Assembly: GCF_027887165.1 (NCBI RefSeq)
Contig: NC_077227.1
Location: forward strand, 73,371,110 to 73,435,109
DNA: 64,000 nt
Source of the DNA: Monodelphis domestica
Taxonomy: Eukaryota > Chordata > Mammalia > Didelphimorphia > Didelphidae
Direction of reading: 5' to 3'
Below, in pieces: positions 24,239 to 35,639 of the stretch (position 1 is its first letter; every line of letters begins with the position of its first letter). A model generated the notes under the pieces. It ran no database searches and was not told where the DNA came from. It worked only from the letters and a program-made list of their open reading frames with translations. Both the position numbers and the translations under genes were made by a program.

Positions 24239-24300
<62 letters not shown>
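24239..24300. repeat. (CA)n microsatellite
   Basis: An uninterrupted run of about 31 CA units. Confidence 0.98.
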
Positions 24301-24303
<3 letters not shown>

Positions 24304-24384
24304 ATAGAGTGCATTTTCTTTGCCTTAATACAGAAATTAATTTAATGAACTCAAAGACAAACATCCATTAAAACCACATATGTA

Positions 24385-25035
24385 AAGAGAGATCACAGAA
24401 TCCTCGAAATTGAGAATTAGAAGGGTCCTCAACAGCTTTCTAATCTAGAAATATCTAACTTGGGGGCAGCAGCTGTGGCATTGATAAATGTTTAGCAAAA
24501 TAAATAAAACTGCAATACAACATAGATAATGTTCATTTGTGGTTTTTTGAGTGAATATGCAGCCTGTAGGAACCCATTTCTAACGGTCTGATACTACTGT
24601 TTTAGTTCAATTCATTGAGAAAGGAATCTCTACTAAAAGATAATCAACAAATGGTTGTCCAACCTCTGCTTAAAGAGAGCTCCAACAAGGGGAAATCCAT
24701 TGCCTTTTGGAGCATCCCATTCTACTTTTGGACAACTCTAATTGTGAGGAAATTTTTCTTAACATCACCCTAAATTGATCTCTTTGTAACTTCTACCTAT
24801 TTCTCCTCTTTGTTTTGCCCTCTGGGGTCAAGCTAAGTAAGGTTAGTTTCTCCACATGATAGCCCTTCAACTACATTTGGTCAACTACAGTCTCTCTCTG
24901 TCCCTCAACTCTGTCTCCACTTCCTCCAAGCTAAAACATGACTAGTTTTTTCCCCCATGAACTCAAGGTTTTTCGCCATCCTCATTTCCCTCCTCTGGAC
25001 TCTCTCCAGCTTATCCATATCCTTCTTAAACCCTG
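24385..25035 (-). mobile_element. L3/CR1 relic split by an RTE SINE
   Basis: GAATTAGAAGGGTCCTCAAC before and TTGTCCAACCTCTGCTTAAA, CTTATCCATATCCTTCTTAA after the inserted SINE give the L3 order. Confidence 0.75.
24462..24605 (-). mobile_element. RTE-derived SINE fragment inside L3/CR1
   Basis: It shares AACATAGATAATGTTCATTT, GTGAATATGCAGCCTG and GTCTGATACTACTG with the element at 58540. L3/CR1 sequence flanks both sides. Confidence 0.65.
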
Positions 25036-25039
25036 ACAT

Positions 25040-25265
25040 CTAGTATTTATAAATCACTTTTAAAATCTGCAAAGCACTTTGCATATGTTATTTCATTTGA
25101 CCCTCATAATAACCCTGTGAAATAAGTGTTTTAATTAGACACACTTTACAGATGAGGAAACTGAGGCAACTAGAGGTTAAGTGGCTTTTCCAGAGTTACA
25201 CAGCTAAGGAGTATCTGAGTCAGGATTTGAACTCATTCCTGATCCAAAATCCAGTCCATTAGACC
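25040..25265 (-). mobile_element. MIR, antisense
   Basis: Well preserved: CTGCAAAGCACTTTGCATAT, CAGATGAGGAAACTGAGGCA and CAGGATTTGAACTCATTCC. It ends about 175 bp before WDFY4 exon 25441. Confidence 0.85.
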
Positions 25266-25440
25266 ATGCCCGTTCAACCATCTGTGCAAATCCCTCACCC
25301 TCAGCCCCAATCAAAAAGATCTTTGGGCTCCAAAAATGGGAGAGGTGAGTCGGCTTCCCTCATTATCCCCTCTAAATACATTGTCCAAGCCCCTAGGTAT
25401 GCACTGCTCTCTCCTCATGCCTTCTCTCTCTCCTGCACAG

Positions 25441-25522
25441 ATATGGAAGACCGAACACATGAAGACAGCTGGTCATGGGGCAGGACCTGAGACGCATAAA
25501 ACAGAATCTCCAGGCCAGAAAG
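25441..25522 (+). CDS. WDFY4: WDFY4 exon 6 of the window: short variable linker exon
   Basis: This 82-nt exon starts in phase 0 after CTGCACAG and leaves one base before the donor GTATTT. It finishes the previous blade with IWKTEHMK and then gives a polar, low-order stretch ending ESPGQK. Human WDFY4 has VWKTED here, then a longer proline-rich insert before the conserved KWEKNLAL. The exon is therefore placed by its first six residues and by phase: its trailing G plus GT of the next exon makes the Gly before NKWEKN. It is the least conserved coding piece in the window. Confidence 0.88.
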
Positions 25523-26904
25523 GTATTTGAAGTGTGAGGGCCAAAAACATATTCTCACACTTCCTGCTCGAAGGAAAGGCCAGGCTGCCTGCCTTTGGGG
25601 TGATGCAGCTGAAAGAAGTGTGCCAAGTGTGAATTTGGATACCAGGTAGAGCAGCTGCGGGAGCCGGCCCCCTTCCTCTCTGGGACAGGCCATAACCATG
25701 TACGGTTCTGCCTTCTTCCTTAGCAACATGGCGGGAGAAGCATAGAGTGAATCAGTGGAGGCCCTTTAGCATCACCATAGATTCTTCTAGGGGAAGAAAA
25801 ATATTTTCTCAGGAATTGCTTAATGCACATATGCACATGAGCATCAGCGTTTTAAAAGATGTATTTTATTAGCAAGAGATTAAATCAAGTTCCTAGAATA
25901 ACTCAGTGCAGATCCCCTGTTCCCAGCAGAGCATAGGATCCAGATCTCTGTAGGTGCCAGTTTGGCTCATCGGTTCACTGTCAGTAGGAAGGGCACCCCT
26001 GAAGCTGGCTCGACATCCAGGGTCTGTCTCCCAGTAACCCAAACTCACCTACACAATATTCTGTTTCCAAAACAGGCATTCCTCTGGGGCTAACGCTGTG
26101 ACTTAGTCCAGTATGCATGTCCTCCCGGGGCCAGGAGCCCTGGCCTTTCTCAGGAGAGGGGTTCCATCCAGCTGGCTGCTGTCCTATGCAGCTGGGCTGC
26201 CTGCCTTCAGCAGGGAACGAAGCTCCAGAATTCCTAGTTCCCTTAAAGGGCCATCTCTTCCTACACAGAAGAATCATTTCAAGTCCTTTATATGGAGAGA
26301 ACATATTTCAAAGCCTTATCCTATCCCAGCCTGGCCCAATTTGCCAGCTGTTATACCCTCTCATTCCCTCTAGGAAAGCCACCTGTGGCTTGCGAAGCTA
26401 GAACAGTTGTGAGTGAGGCAATGAGTCCCCCTACCAGCTCTTTTCTGATCATTAACTCGTATCCATAAAGTTACTTATTTTAATGCCAACAACTAAAGAC
26501 AATGTAGAAGTGAGTAACTCGTAGAAGTAAGATCCCCTACACTATGTAACATACACTGAATAAGTAACTGCAAATTGAATCCTTTATCACAGTGGAAAGA
26601 GACGTTCTGGGTAGTTGGAGTTTTCAGACCGGAGTCATGCCCTTTTGACTACTGGGATGTTTAAAGTTTTATCCAGTTGTCACAATTTTTTTTTCTTAAA
26701 ATTGTGCTCCATGTATTCTTTCTTCATTATAGAAAGTATAAGAGGTATAGGCTAGCCTTTTTCTTGATTATATGGAGTCATTGTGAATAGCACTTACTGC
26801 TTTGCTGCAGTGAAAAGATTTGGTCTTGACCTCGGATCTCATGAGCACTGAGGAAATTCTTTACAAATATATATTAACAACGACTCTGTAACATAATTTC
26901 ACAG
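25523..26904. other. Intron, mostly unique
   Basis: About 1.4 kb, GC-richer than its surroundings at 25540-26400 and free of recognised repeats. Overlapping open frames on both strands show no known domain. No exon with correct phase is seen. Confidence 0.5.
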
Positions 26905-27070
26905 CAGGGTAAACCTTTTTTTAATGTCTTGGACCCTTTGGCAGTCTATAGAGTCTATGACTCCCTTCTCAGAATCACATTTTCAAATGCATAAAATTAA
27001 ATACATAAGATTATAAAGAAAAACAATTATATTGAACTACTATCATCAATGGATAGACAGACAGACAGAT

Positions 27071-27141
<71 letters not shown>

Positions 27142-27735
27142 CATAGACACATAAATATATATAGATATGCAGATGGATAAACAGACAAACATAGATAGGT
27201 ATAGATAGATACATAGATGGATGGATGGATAGATAGATAGATGGACAGATAGATAGACAGAAAGATAGATGAGTGGATAGATAGATAGATAGATAGAATA
27301 GATACACAGGTGGTAGAAGATAGGTAGATACATACATACATACATAGATGGTAGATACATAGATAGACATAGACACATAAATATATATAGATATGCAGAT
27401 GGATAAACAGACAAACATAGATAGGTATAGATAGATACATAGATGGATAGATGGATAGATAGATAGATAGATGGACAGATAGATAAACAGAAAGATAGAT
27501 GAGTGGATAGATAGATAGATAGATAGATAGATAGAATAGATACACAGGTGGTAGAAGATAGGTAGATACATACATACATACATAGATGGTAGATACATAG
27601 ATAGACATAGACACATAAATATATATAGATATGCAGATGGGTAAACAAACATAGATAGGTATAGATAGATACATAGATGGATGGATGGATAGATAGATAG
27701 ATGGACAGATAGATAGACAGAAAGATAGATGAGTG

Positions 27736-27775
<40 letters not shown>

Positions 27776-27835
27776 TAGAATTGGTATGGGTGTAGATAAA
27801 AGATATAGATACATGTTTAAATTTTAAATTTACAA
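26905..27835. mobile_element. hAT-like relic hosting a GATA minisatellite
   Basis: The left part, GGACCCTTTGGCAGTC to AATTATATTGAAC, matches the family; the right end (TTTAAATTTACAAATCCC) is a weaker match. Between them sits the minisatellite (27045-27785). Confidence 0.5.
27045..27785. repeat. GATA/GACA minisatellite with higher-order units
   Basis: Built from GATA, GACA and GGAT steps. The block ACATAGACACATAAATATAT recurs at 27141, 27367 and 27605, giving units of 226 and 238 bp that also share ACACAGGTGGTAGAAGATAG. There are three units, the last partial. The long open frames on the - strand (YLSI repeats in all three frames) are a by-product of a 4-base repeat that lacks stops. Confidence 0.9.
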
Positions 27836-28424
27836 ATCCCAGCATAACATTTATTAATTAGAAAGTTACTTAGGGATATTAAACAGTAAAATATTTTTCT
27901 CAAAGTCATATAGTATATGTTTTGGAGGACATTTGAACCCAAGACTTCTCAACCCCAAGGCTAGCTGTCTACCCTTTATCCATCTCATTTCTCATACAGT
28001 TGTTGAATTGTTTTGTAATACAGTGATTCTTTCAAAAGCTGCAGGGATTTTTAAAGCTTTTTGATCATGGCCCAATTTTCCTCATATTTTTTCTTTTTCT
28101 TTGATGGTGATTATATTTTCTCTCCATATCAACTATCTCTTTCACACTGTCAGCTGTCTCTTCTATCTCTGTCACCCATCTCTTCTCAGGATATCAGCTT
28201 CCAGTAGGATTTCCTCTCCCTGCCAACAGCTTCTAATCTGTCAAGATCCAGTCACCAAATAAAAAAAAATAACCAAGCTAGTTAAATAAATGATCTTCAT
28301 TTTACCTATCATTTAAAATAAGTCAGGATTATACTTTTTCAGTGGGTTTTCTGACAAATAATGACTTCCGACATATACTGGTTCTGGGACTCAGAGCAGG
28401 TCATCTTTCATCTCCCAATGCCCT

Positions 28425-28645
28425 GGGACAGAGGTATCAAACACAAGGCCAAAGAGGGCCCACAAGGCTCCCAAGTATAACCTGAGACAGATTAAAATGT
28501 AGTTCCTATCCAAATTTTTAATGAGTTGATGCACTAGTAAAAAGAGAAACACATAAACAGGTGTAGTTCTCTGCATCAAATATACAGCCTGCAGAGATTG
28601 TTATGGATTGTGTATTAGTCCCCATTTCAGTTTGACATCACTGTT
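28425..28645. mobile_element. RTE-derived SINE (RTESINE type)
   Basis: The ends ACAGAGGTATCAAACACAAG and CAGTTTGACATCACTGTTC are the mutually inverted ends of the GTGTCAAACTC family. The inside contains CAGCCTGCAGAG. Confidence 0.65.
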
Positions 28646-28904
28646 CAATGGGTGAAGGAAGCAATCAGCAGAACTGTTATTCTGTCCCTAATTCTGAAGT
28701 TGGTCATTAGGGAATAAAGAAGAACATAGGAAGAGTTAGAATTTGTGTAAGGGGAAAAGAAAGGCAAGCATAAACTAGCAAGTTCCCTAAGCTTGGGAAA
28801 ACAATTTACCTGAAAGGAGCTGCAAATTTAATAAGAGTCAATTCCAGGATATGGCAGCTAAAAAGGCTAATGTCATCTTTTATTTTTATGTTATCTCCAT
28901 AGTG

Positions 28905-29080
28905 GACAGGTAGGTGGTTTAGTGGAATGAAAGCTAGATCTAGAGATAAGAGGTTTCCTAGCTGCGTCCCCTGGCCAAGTCACCCCATTGCCTAGCCTTT
29001 ACCACTCTATTGCCTTGGAACCAAGATACAGTATTGATTCTAAGATTGAAGGTGAGGGTTTTGTTGTTGTTGTTGTTTTA
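28905..29080 (+). mobile_element. SINE1_Mdo/WSINE-type SINE
   Basis: A diverged sense copy: head AGGTAGGTGGTTTAGTGG, core AAGTCACCCCATTGCCTAG, and tail TTGATTCTAAGATTGAAGG followed by T- and G-rich sequence. Confidence 0.75.
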
Positions 29081-29454
29081 AAGAGGTGCCCTGTCTAGGC
29101 CAAGAGAGAGACTAGTCCCACTATAATTTGCCCTTATCAGGACACATCTTTAAAAAATGAGTCCACTTCCACAGTTTGGAAAGTACATTGATAAGCTGGG
29201 AATTAACCAAAGGATGGCAGCCAAGCAAGTGAAAGGGTTTGAGATCATGCTACATATGATCAACTTCAACTGGAGGTGGAGTTGTTTAGTCTTAAGTATA
29301 GATGACTTCAAAGGGACTTGATGGTGGCCTTCAAATATTTCAACCACTAACTCTTAAAAATTGCTATTATCACCTGAGCAGCTAGAAGAATTACACTTAG
29401 AGGGAACAGGGACAAACTATATAGGATGAAATGCCAAGTCATAAATATGCATAT

Positions 29455-29535
29455 AGATATATGTATGCATAAATACATATATATGTGTGTATGTATATAT
29501 ATATGTATATATAGATATAGATATATACCTACACA
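29455..29535. repeat. TA-rich microsatellite
   Basis: ATATATGTGTGTATGTATAT-type repeats between L3/CR1 and the inserted L1. Confidence 0.85.
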
Positions 29536-29539
29536 ACTA

Positions 29540-29935
29540 GAGCTAAAAAAAGAGGTTAATACTAAAAGAAATGGGAAAAGAAACAAAAGGGGGTAGATTT
29601 ATATGTCACAAAGAAGCTCACTGGAAGGGTAAAGAGGTTGGAGATAGGAAATACTCAACTCTTAGGTACACTGAAATTGACTCAAAGATGAAAGAACAAT
29701 CCAATCCATTGGGGCAGAAAATTGATTTGTGCCCGTTAGGGAAGTAGAAGGGTAACAAATGGACTGGTGGGGAGGGAAGCAGTACAAGGGAGGAAGAGGG
29801 TGGAGGGGTAGTTTAAAAAGGCTGTAAAGAAAATAAGGTGAGAATAAGAAGGGAGGGGGGTAGAAAGGGAAGTAAAATAAGGGTGGGAATTAGGGGGACT
29901 GATTAAAAACAAATATTTCAAACACTGCCATATAG
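29540..29935 (+). mobile_element. L1 inter-ORF fragment inside L3/CR1
   Basis: The G- and A-rich text GGAAGTAAAATAAGGGTGGG near 29870 matches the L1 inter-ORF stretch at 56900-56930. L3/CR1 sequence flanks both sides. Confidence 0.65.
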
Positions 29936-30588
29936 ATGAGAAATTATATACAAGTTGTTTTTGTTTTAGAGGACAAAATTTGGAGTAGCAGGATCAAGTT
30001 GAAAATAAGCAAATTTAATCTTGATTTAAGAGGTTCCCTAACAATTAGCACAAAGTAGAATGGACTATCCCATGGAGAAGGGAATTCTGCTTTGTAAGAG
30101 GTCTTCAAGAAAAGCTTTGAGGGCCACTTGTTGGATATATTATAGAGAAGATTCTTGTTCAAGTAAGGGTTGTTCAGTTATGTTTTGGATCCCTTCCAAT
30201 TCTAAGGTTCTGTCAATTAATGATCAGGCCAGAAGATGCTTCCCTAATGTCATTCTGTATTCTTCCAGTTGTGTGCATTCATGCAGTTCATCCCCATGCC
30301 TAGAATCTTTAATATATATAGCACAGAGAATCAAGGTATCACTTATATGCTGCCATCATCATTTATCTATTTACTTGGTCTCTTCAGAATGAGGTGTGGA
30401 ATTCTATAGAAATCACTTTTGTTTATCAGCTTATTGCATGCTCAATGGTATCAACCCATGCTATTTTAAATGTTTTTATTTTTATTTTTATTTTATTTAT
30501 TTTTTATTATTTCACCTTCTAACTAAATAAGGTCATAAATTCATAGGAACCAACTTTGGCAGGGACGTTTGGGATTATCTAATCTAAC

Positions 30589-31358
30589 TGATGTGAGAGA
30601 AACACAACGAAGTTTGTATCAGGGTCTCGCCCCAAGAATGGGAGACTAAAACTCCATTCAGTCCAGAAGTAAGAAAAGAATTTTATTTGAAGAAGTGGTG
30701 GTTTATGGTGGTATAATATTTGGTGGAATAGTCTAGGGGCTAATCAGGTAGCTTTAGGACTGATGGATAAGCCCAGGGCTCAGAGAGTAGCCTCTTTGGA
30801 GCTGAAACTATGGAGCAGCAGCTCTGCTATAGGGTGGCAGCTTCCATTGTAGAGTGGCAGCTTCCACACACTGTGGATCAGGGTTGACATATTTATTGGG
30901 GTCTGGTAGCTTAGCATCTCCCTTTCCAAATTCAGGCTTTGGGGGTTGTTGTCATAGGGAATAAGGAGCATGCACAAGATTGGGAGATTCTTCTCAAGTG
31001 CCACAGTCCCCAGTGAGCAGGATCCATGTTGCTCCATTGTACACCTGGTCATCATTTTGATTTGTCAACACAGGCAAGGTCTTGCTGCCCATCTAGAGGG
31101 AGATCATAGGAGGGGATGTAGTACAGTGACAACCACTATAGATAATTATTTCTAAGAACAGAAAGCTGATGCCTAATAAAGAGTAATATAGAGCCACTAC
31201 ACAGAGTAGGCATTTGAACAATCTACAATTTATGCTCGACTGATGCTGAAACTACAGGTTTTGCAGTTGATGTTTAACTAATGCTAACTAGTGAGAAATG
31301 CGAAATTTCAGAGTATGAAGGTCTCATTCTTTTTGCTGCCCACTATCAGCCCACATCA
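30589..31358 (-). mobile_element. Solo LTR of an endogenous retrovirus
   Basis: The 770-bp block has inverted ends, TGATGTG at the left and CACATCA at the right, and is flanked by the 4-bp direct repeat TAAC (30585-30588 and 31359-31362). Read on the - strand it begins TGATGTGGGC, has AATAAA at 30682-30687 and ends about 95 bases later, as an LTR with a short U5 should. No internal retroviral sequence is present, so it is a solo LTR. It lies inside an antisense MIR/L3-like relic that resumes at 31363. A 4-bp duplication suits gammaretrovirus-like (class I) elements. The clean ends suggest moderate age. It sits in the last large WDFY4 intron, antisense to the gene. Confidence 0.8.
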
Positions 31359-31659
31359 TAACCATTTCATTTTTACAGATGAGGAAACCCAGAGGTGAAG
31401 TGACTTGAACAAGTTAATCTCTTTAAAGGAAGAGACTAAGAAAAAGAAACAACACCTTATTTATCTCCCTAAACTCTTTCTCCATTCCCATCTCACCCCA
31501 GGGTTGGTAAGAGGGGAACTAGAAAAACTTAGTGGCTTCTATTTTGCACAGTTATGTCCAAATGAGGTTATACTCTTATAGACAGCAGTGTGGGCTTGTG
31601 GCATCATCTTAGGGCTGGGAATTGGTTTATATAGGTTAAAATAGATTATTTCTCCATAA

Positions 31660-31815
31660 ACCGTTTCTAGTTCATATCAGTTTCCTCATCTGTCAAATGG
31701 AGACAATAACAATAGACAATAATATTACTTATCTCATAGAGTTATTGTGAAGATAAAATTATATCTGTATGGAAACATAAAAATGCATGTAAGATAATAT
31801 GAATTAACTAATTAA
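31660..31815 (+). mobile_element. MIR-type relic, sense
   Basis: AGTTTCCTCATCTGTCAAAT and TCTCATAGAGTTATTGTGAA are MIR motifs. Confidence 0.6.
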
Positions 31816-31829
31816 TTAATCAATCAACT

Positions 31830-32999
31830 GCTGAAAAAAAATATCATTATCTTTTCAGGCCTTCATGAGCTACCATAGCCTGACCACTTAGGGTGCCCTT
31901 CAGATGGACTTATCAATCTGATTCCATTCCAGCAGGGGGCCTCCCGTACACACATTTTCTCCCCCATTGAATACTATGAGGTCACAGGTGCTCAAAGGAC
32001 ACTCCTGTTAAAGGATGGAAAGGAAGGCACTAACAGGCTAACAAAATTTAAGGTAGTCAACAGTTTAGAAGTAACAAAACCAAGAATAGAACGCTCAAAC
32101 CTACCCAGTTGCAGGTCTTGAAAGCCTGATTTAAATGAAAGATCTTGGTACTTTCTCCCTCAATATATGTATATATAATAACAATAACTTCACTAATAAT
32201 AATAATAATAAGCAATAATAATTGTTTCTAGCATTTATATTGCAAAGTGTTATACATATATTATTTCATTTAATCATTTGACATTTATTAGTTCAATCTC
32301 AAAAACACAATAAGTGAATAATTATACATGTAGCCATTCCAAATGTGTGTCTTTTAGGGGATTATTTACCTGTATAGTTGGGCTATATATTCTGTAGATT
32401 TTACTGAAATTATTCTATAAGTATTTAAAATACCATCCTTGCTTCATGCATGCTCTATGGGGCTACAAAATGAGAATTCAACTACTATTATGTAGAATAA
32501 TGCATTTAATTCATATGTAATTCAGGGCAAGGACCCAGGGCATTAAGCACATTTCTTTCAGATTCCCCCCCCCCTTTTTTTTCCTTTCCCCATCCTCCTA
32601 GTAGCACCATGCTCACAATAGATCATCAGTTGGATGGGGGATAGAGATTGGATGTGCGATTATATTGGTATAGGGAACTCCCGTGTGAGAAAATTCACTC
32701 CATCAGTGCATGTCAGCACCTTCTCTGAAATCGAGTCTTGGAGAATGGCCAGTGCTGAGATATTAACTCTTCAGGGTCACAGAGCCAATACGTGGGAGGC
32801 AGGACCCAAGTCTTTCTGACCTGGAGACCAGATGGAATGTCTATTTGTTCCCAAATGCACAGCTCTCAGCAGGCCCCTTATCTGTCATCTACTTAAATGC
32901 ATTTCCCCAAACTGGATGTCCCATTCACAGGCTGCCTTGCACGCCTGCAGATTGTCACTTAAGTGTGATCACATCCCCAACTCTACAGCCGTGGTCTAA
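31830..32999. other. Intron, mixed
   Basis: An AAT-rich run (about 32180-32220) and a short MIR-like relic (32225-32290) lie here; the rest is unassigned. Confidence 0.45.
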
Positions 33000-33480
33000 T
33001 CAGAGCAAGAGTTAAAGTGACCAAGATGGCTTCTGCATGCTTTTATGCAGCAGAATTTACCCACATCTCACTCTCCATATTTAAGAAAATAAAATTAATC
33101 CCCAAATGTAGTCATTAAAAGGATTGAAGTAACAATTATTGAGTTACATTTTTAAAAAATGTTTTCTGCATTTAATTATTGGTTCTGTTATGAGAGGATT
33201 TAGATAAGTTGATAATGCTGGCTTTATGTAATTTATTTTTACTAGGCAATTATGGGCTGCATTATATCCTGGCAGCAAGGTATTGTGGGGCATCTTATTA
33301 AGCATAGAGCCAGTAAACACTGATGAACAATTTTGCTGAACTAGGCATGCAATTTAGAAAGCAATAATACACAAATCCAATTTAGGACACAATTGATACA
33401 GCAGCACGTCAGCACATGTAACTATCATAGCCCACAAATTAAATTGGGATAGCCCTTTTTGCAACAGCACAGGCCAAGAT
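33000..33480. promoter_or_regulatory. Candidate conserved non-coding element in the WDFY4 intron
   Basis: 480 bp free of recognised repeats and rich in homeodomain-like cores (TTAATTATTGG, AATTAAATTGGG, ACAATTGATAC) and in TTTATGCAG-type words. This texture resembles deeply conserved enhancers. The call rests on texture only. Confidence 0.3.
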
Positions 33481-33598
33481 TAAATATACTTTCCCCCCCC
33501 TCAATTTAACAACTTGCTGACCACAAACACAAATACAGATGTGTGTGCATGGGGATACACAGTTGTTTCTAAATATCTGTTTTTAAACCACCCTACAG

Positions 33599-33710
33599 GT
33601 AACAAGTGGGAAAAGAACCTGGCTTTGTGTCGAGAGTTGGACATCAACATTGCTTTGACAGGGAAATCAAGTAAAAACAATCCAGCCATCACAGCATTGG
33701 CCCTGTCCAG
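33599..33710 (+). CDS. WDFY4: WDFY4 exon 7 of the window
   Basis: The exon is 112 nt, acceptor CCCTACAG, donor GTAACT, entering in phase 1 and leaving in phase 2. It encodes (G)NKWEKNLALCRELDIN, then IALTGKSSK and AITALALS. Human WDFY4 has KWEKNLALSRELDVSIALTGKPSK as I recall, so the exon is secure. It forms the inner strands of the last propeller blade, which is completed by the final exon. Because its phases differ (1 and 2), skipping it would shift the frame. The 8.1-kb intron before it contains the GATA minisatellite and a solo LTR. Confidence 0.95.
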
Positions 33711-33799
33711 GTAACTTGGGGCTCATTTCTGTGGACTTCCAGCAGAGGGAGACTTTGCTAGCTTTGGGATGCAACTTACATCTTCTGATGACTGTCTGT

Positions 33800-33975
33800 C
33801 ATCCAAACTCCCCCAACACCCCCACCTCTTGGGATCATAGCTTTAAAGATAGAAGATGTCTCTGGTCCAAATCCCTCCCTTTTACAGAAGAGAAAACTGA
33901 GTCACTTGGCTAAGTCACATGGATGGTAAGAATCACAAGGGGGAAGGATTGGGACCCAGATGCTCTAAGAGCTTT
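33800..33975 (-). mobile_element. MIR/L3-type relic, antisense
   Basis: CCTTTTACAGAAGAGAAAAC and CTAAGTCACATGGATGG are eroded MIR motifs, just after WDFY4 exon 33599-33710. Confidence 0.5.
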
Positions 33976-34190
33976 CTTAATTATTTTACTCCACTTCCTG
34001 TGGTCTTCATCATCTCAGGTTTCTTCCTAAGCATGGTTAGGCTTTTTTTATTTCAAAGGAGCTAGTTTATTTGTTTTTTTTTAATTTATATGTATATATT
34101 TACATAGATCTACATATGCATATACATATATATTCACACATATGAGTGTATATTTTATTGATGCCTTTTTTATATCACTGTCAATTCCCA

Positions 34191-34340
<150 letters not shown>

Positions 34341-34839
34341 GAAACTTCTCTTATAAAAAATAAACCAAACAAATTAATACACTAACCATTTGGACAGGGT
34401 ATTCTTCATTGTGCACCTGTAGTACACCACCTCTCTGCCTAGGGTGAGAAAATATGTTTCACATTTAATCCTCTGAAATTTCTTCCTAGATTAGAATCCA
34501 GAGGCATAACCCTCAGGGCAGAGCCCCTATCCTTCTCTGGGGAGAACTTCTATTTACTTATCCTACTCCCTAGTGGATACAAATAATTTTGAAATGCATA
34601 TCTTTGAATTTTCTCTCATAGTTCTTTTAGATTTAGGGGATAGGCAGATTGAGGGGAGATAAGAAAAGGGGCACTAGAAGCCCTATGGAAAGGATGGGAA
34701 TCACTGGTTTCTAGGACCTTTTGATTTGTGTTAGAAATGTGAGGTTAACTGTGTTCTTTTTACTTGCTTATATCAGCAAAGAAAGATCCTCAGAGACCTA
34801 ACTCCTTACAACTCTATAATCTTTTCTTTTCTTTCCAAG

Positions 34840-34906
34840 AAATCAATCCAAACTCTTTGTTGGTGATGAGCGAGGGCGAATATTCTGCTGGTCCAGAGAT
34901 GGATAG
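34840..34906 (+). CDS. WDFY4: WDFY4 last coding exon and stop
   Basis: After acceptor TTTCCAAG the first base completes an Arg codon. Then come NQSKLFVGDERGRIFCWS and RDG, followed by TAG at 34904-34906. Human WDFY4 ends with nearly the same residues (VGDERGRIFCWS then ADG). The final F-C-W-S closes the last WD blade. No FYVE-encoding sequence follows, in contrast to WDFY3, whose equivalent DSRGRVFSWS runs on into a zinc finger. Confidence 0.96.
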
Positions 34907-35352
34907 GAAAACATGGCAAGCCTGTGGAACTATTGGATGAAAAAATTAAAAGCAATGAAGCCCCATGGGGAGGTTACACACATTATTTCAAGAAACTAAC
35001 ATAAAACCAGTGGAAGCCCAAGGTGTGTGTAATACGTGAGGTCTGAGAGCTAGGTGATCATCAAGTTCTCTTTAATACTTGAAAACTCCACTGTGAATAT
35101 GAAAATGGCATGAAAATTACTGTCTTTTCCAATGTAATACCAAACTATCTATAATGTTTTTATTGCAATGACATGTATCCTTTATGGAGGTGTAAATGAA
35201 AGTTGAGTGTGTAAATGTGGAATCAATTTTGTGGGTTATAGAACAAAAACTATGGTTTACTGGAAGCCAGAATATACATCTGGATTGCACATAAGTTATG
35301 TCACCTCTGTAAAAGGGCTTTTCATAGTGAATAAAATTATATTCTTCCTGAA
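34907..35352 (+). other. WDFY4: WDFY4 3' UTR
   Basis: About 445 bases of AT-rich sequence follow the TAG with no recognisable repeat. The first canonical AATAAA is at 35330-35335, so cleavage is expected near 35350. The true end could be later: further AATAAA-like hexamers occur beyond 35700, but they lie in or after an L2 fragment. Confidence 0.7.
35330..35335 (+). terminator. Poly(A) signal AATAAA, WDFY4
   Basis: This canonical hexamer lies 424 bases after the WDFY4 stop codon, within unique sequence and before the first downstream repeat. Confidence 0.65.
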
Positions 35353-35639
35353 AACTAATGGGAAAATATCAAATTGTTTTTATTTTGTTAAATATTTTCC
35401 CCCAAAATGTTGCAATTGCATAAAGGTCATCTGAGTCAGTTTGCAGTATCTTATGATTTTTAATCCAAGTGGACCTGCTTCGAGTTTAATATAGGAACCA
35501 GAAACTCCTGAGGAATAACTTTAGCTTTCCTTTGGTCATCTTGGCCAACACTGTTATATTTTCCCCACCCCTCCACCATGTTCCCAGACTTGCCTTCTGG
35601 AACAAAAACCTGTGGCAAATTCAGCTGTGCCTATGAGCC

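Larger units (their letters stand above)
29090..30215 (+). mobile_element. L3/CR1 relic split by TA repeat and L1
   Basis: A sense L3: 29090-29450 (GATGGTGGCCTTCAAATATT) and 29940-30215 (GAGGTCTTCAAGAAAAGC, GGATCCCTTCCAATTCTAAG). A TA-rich tract and an L1 fragment sit between. Confidence 0.7.

Noticed and set aside
27011-27845. Three long overlapping - strand open frames (200-272 codons) of YLSI repeats
   Set aside because: They run in all three frames through a 4-base repeat without stop codons; there is no gene signal.
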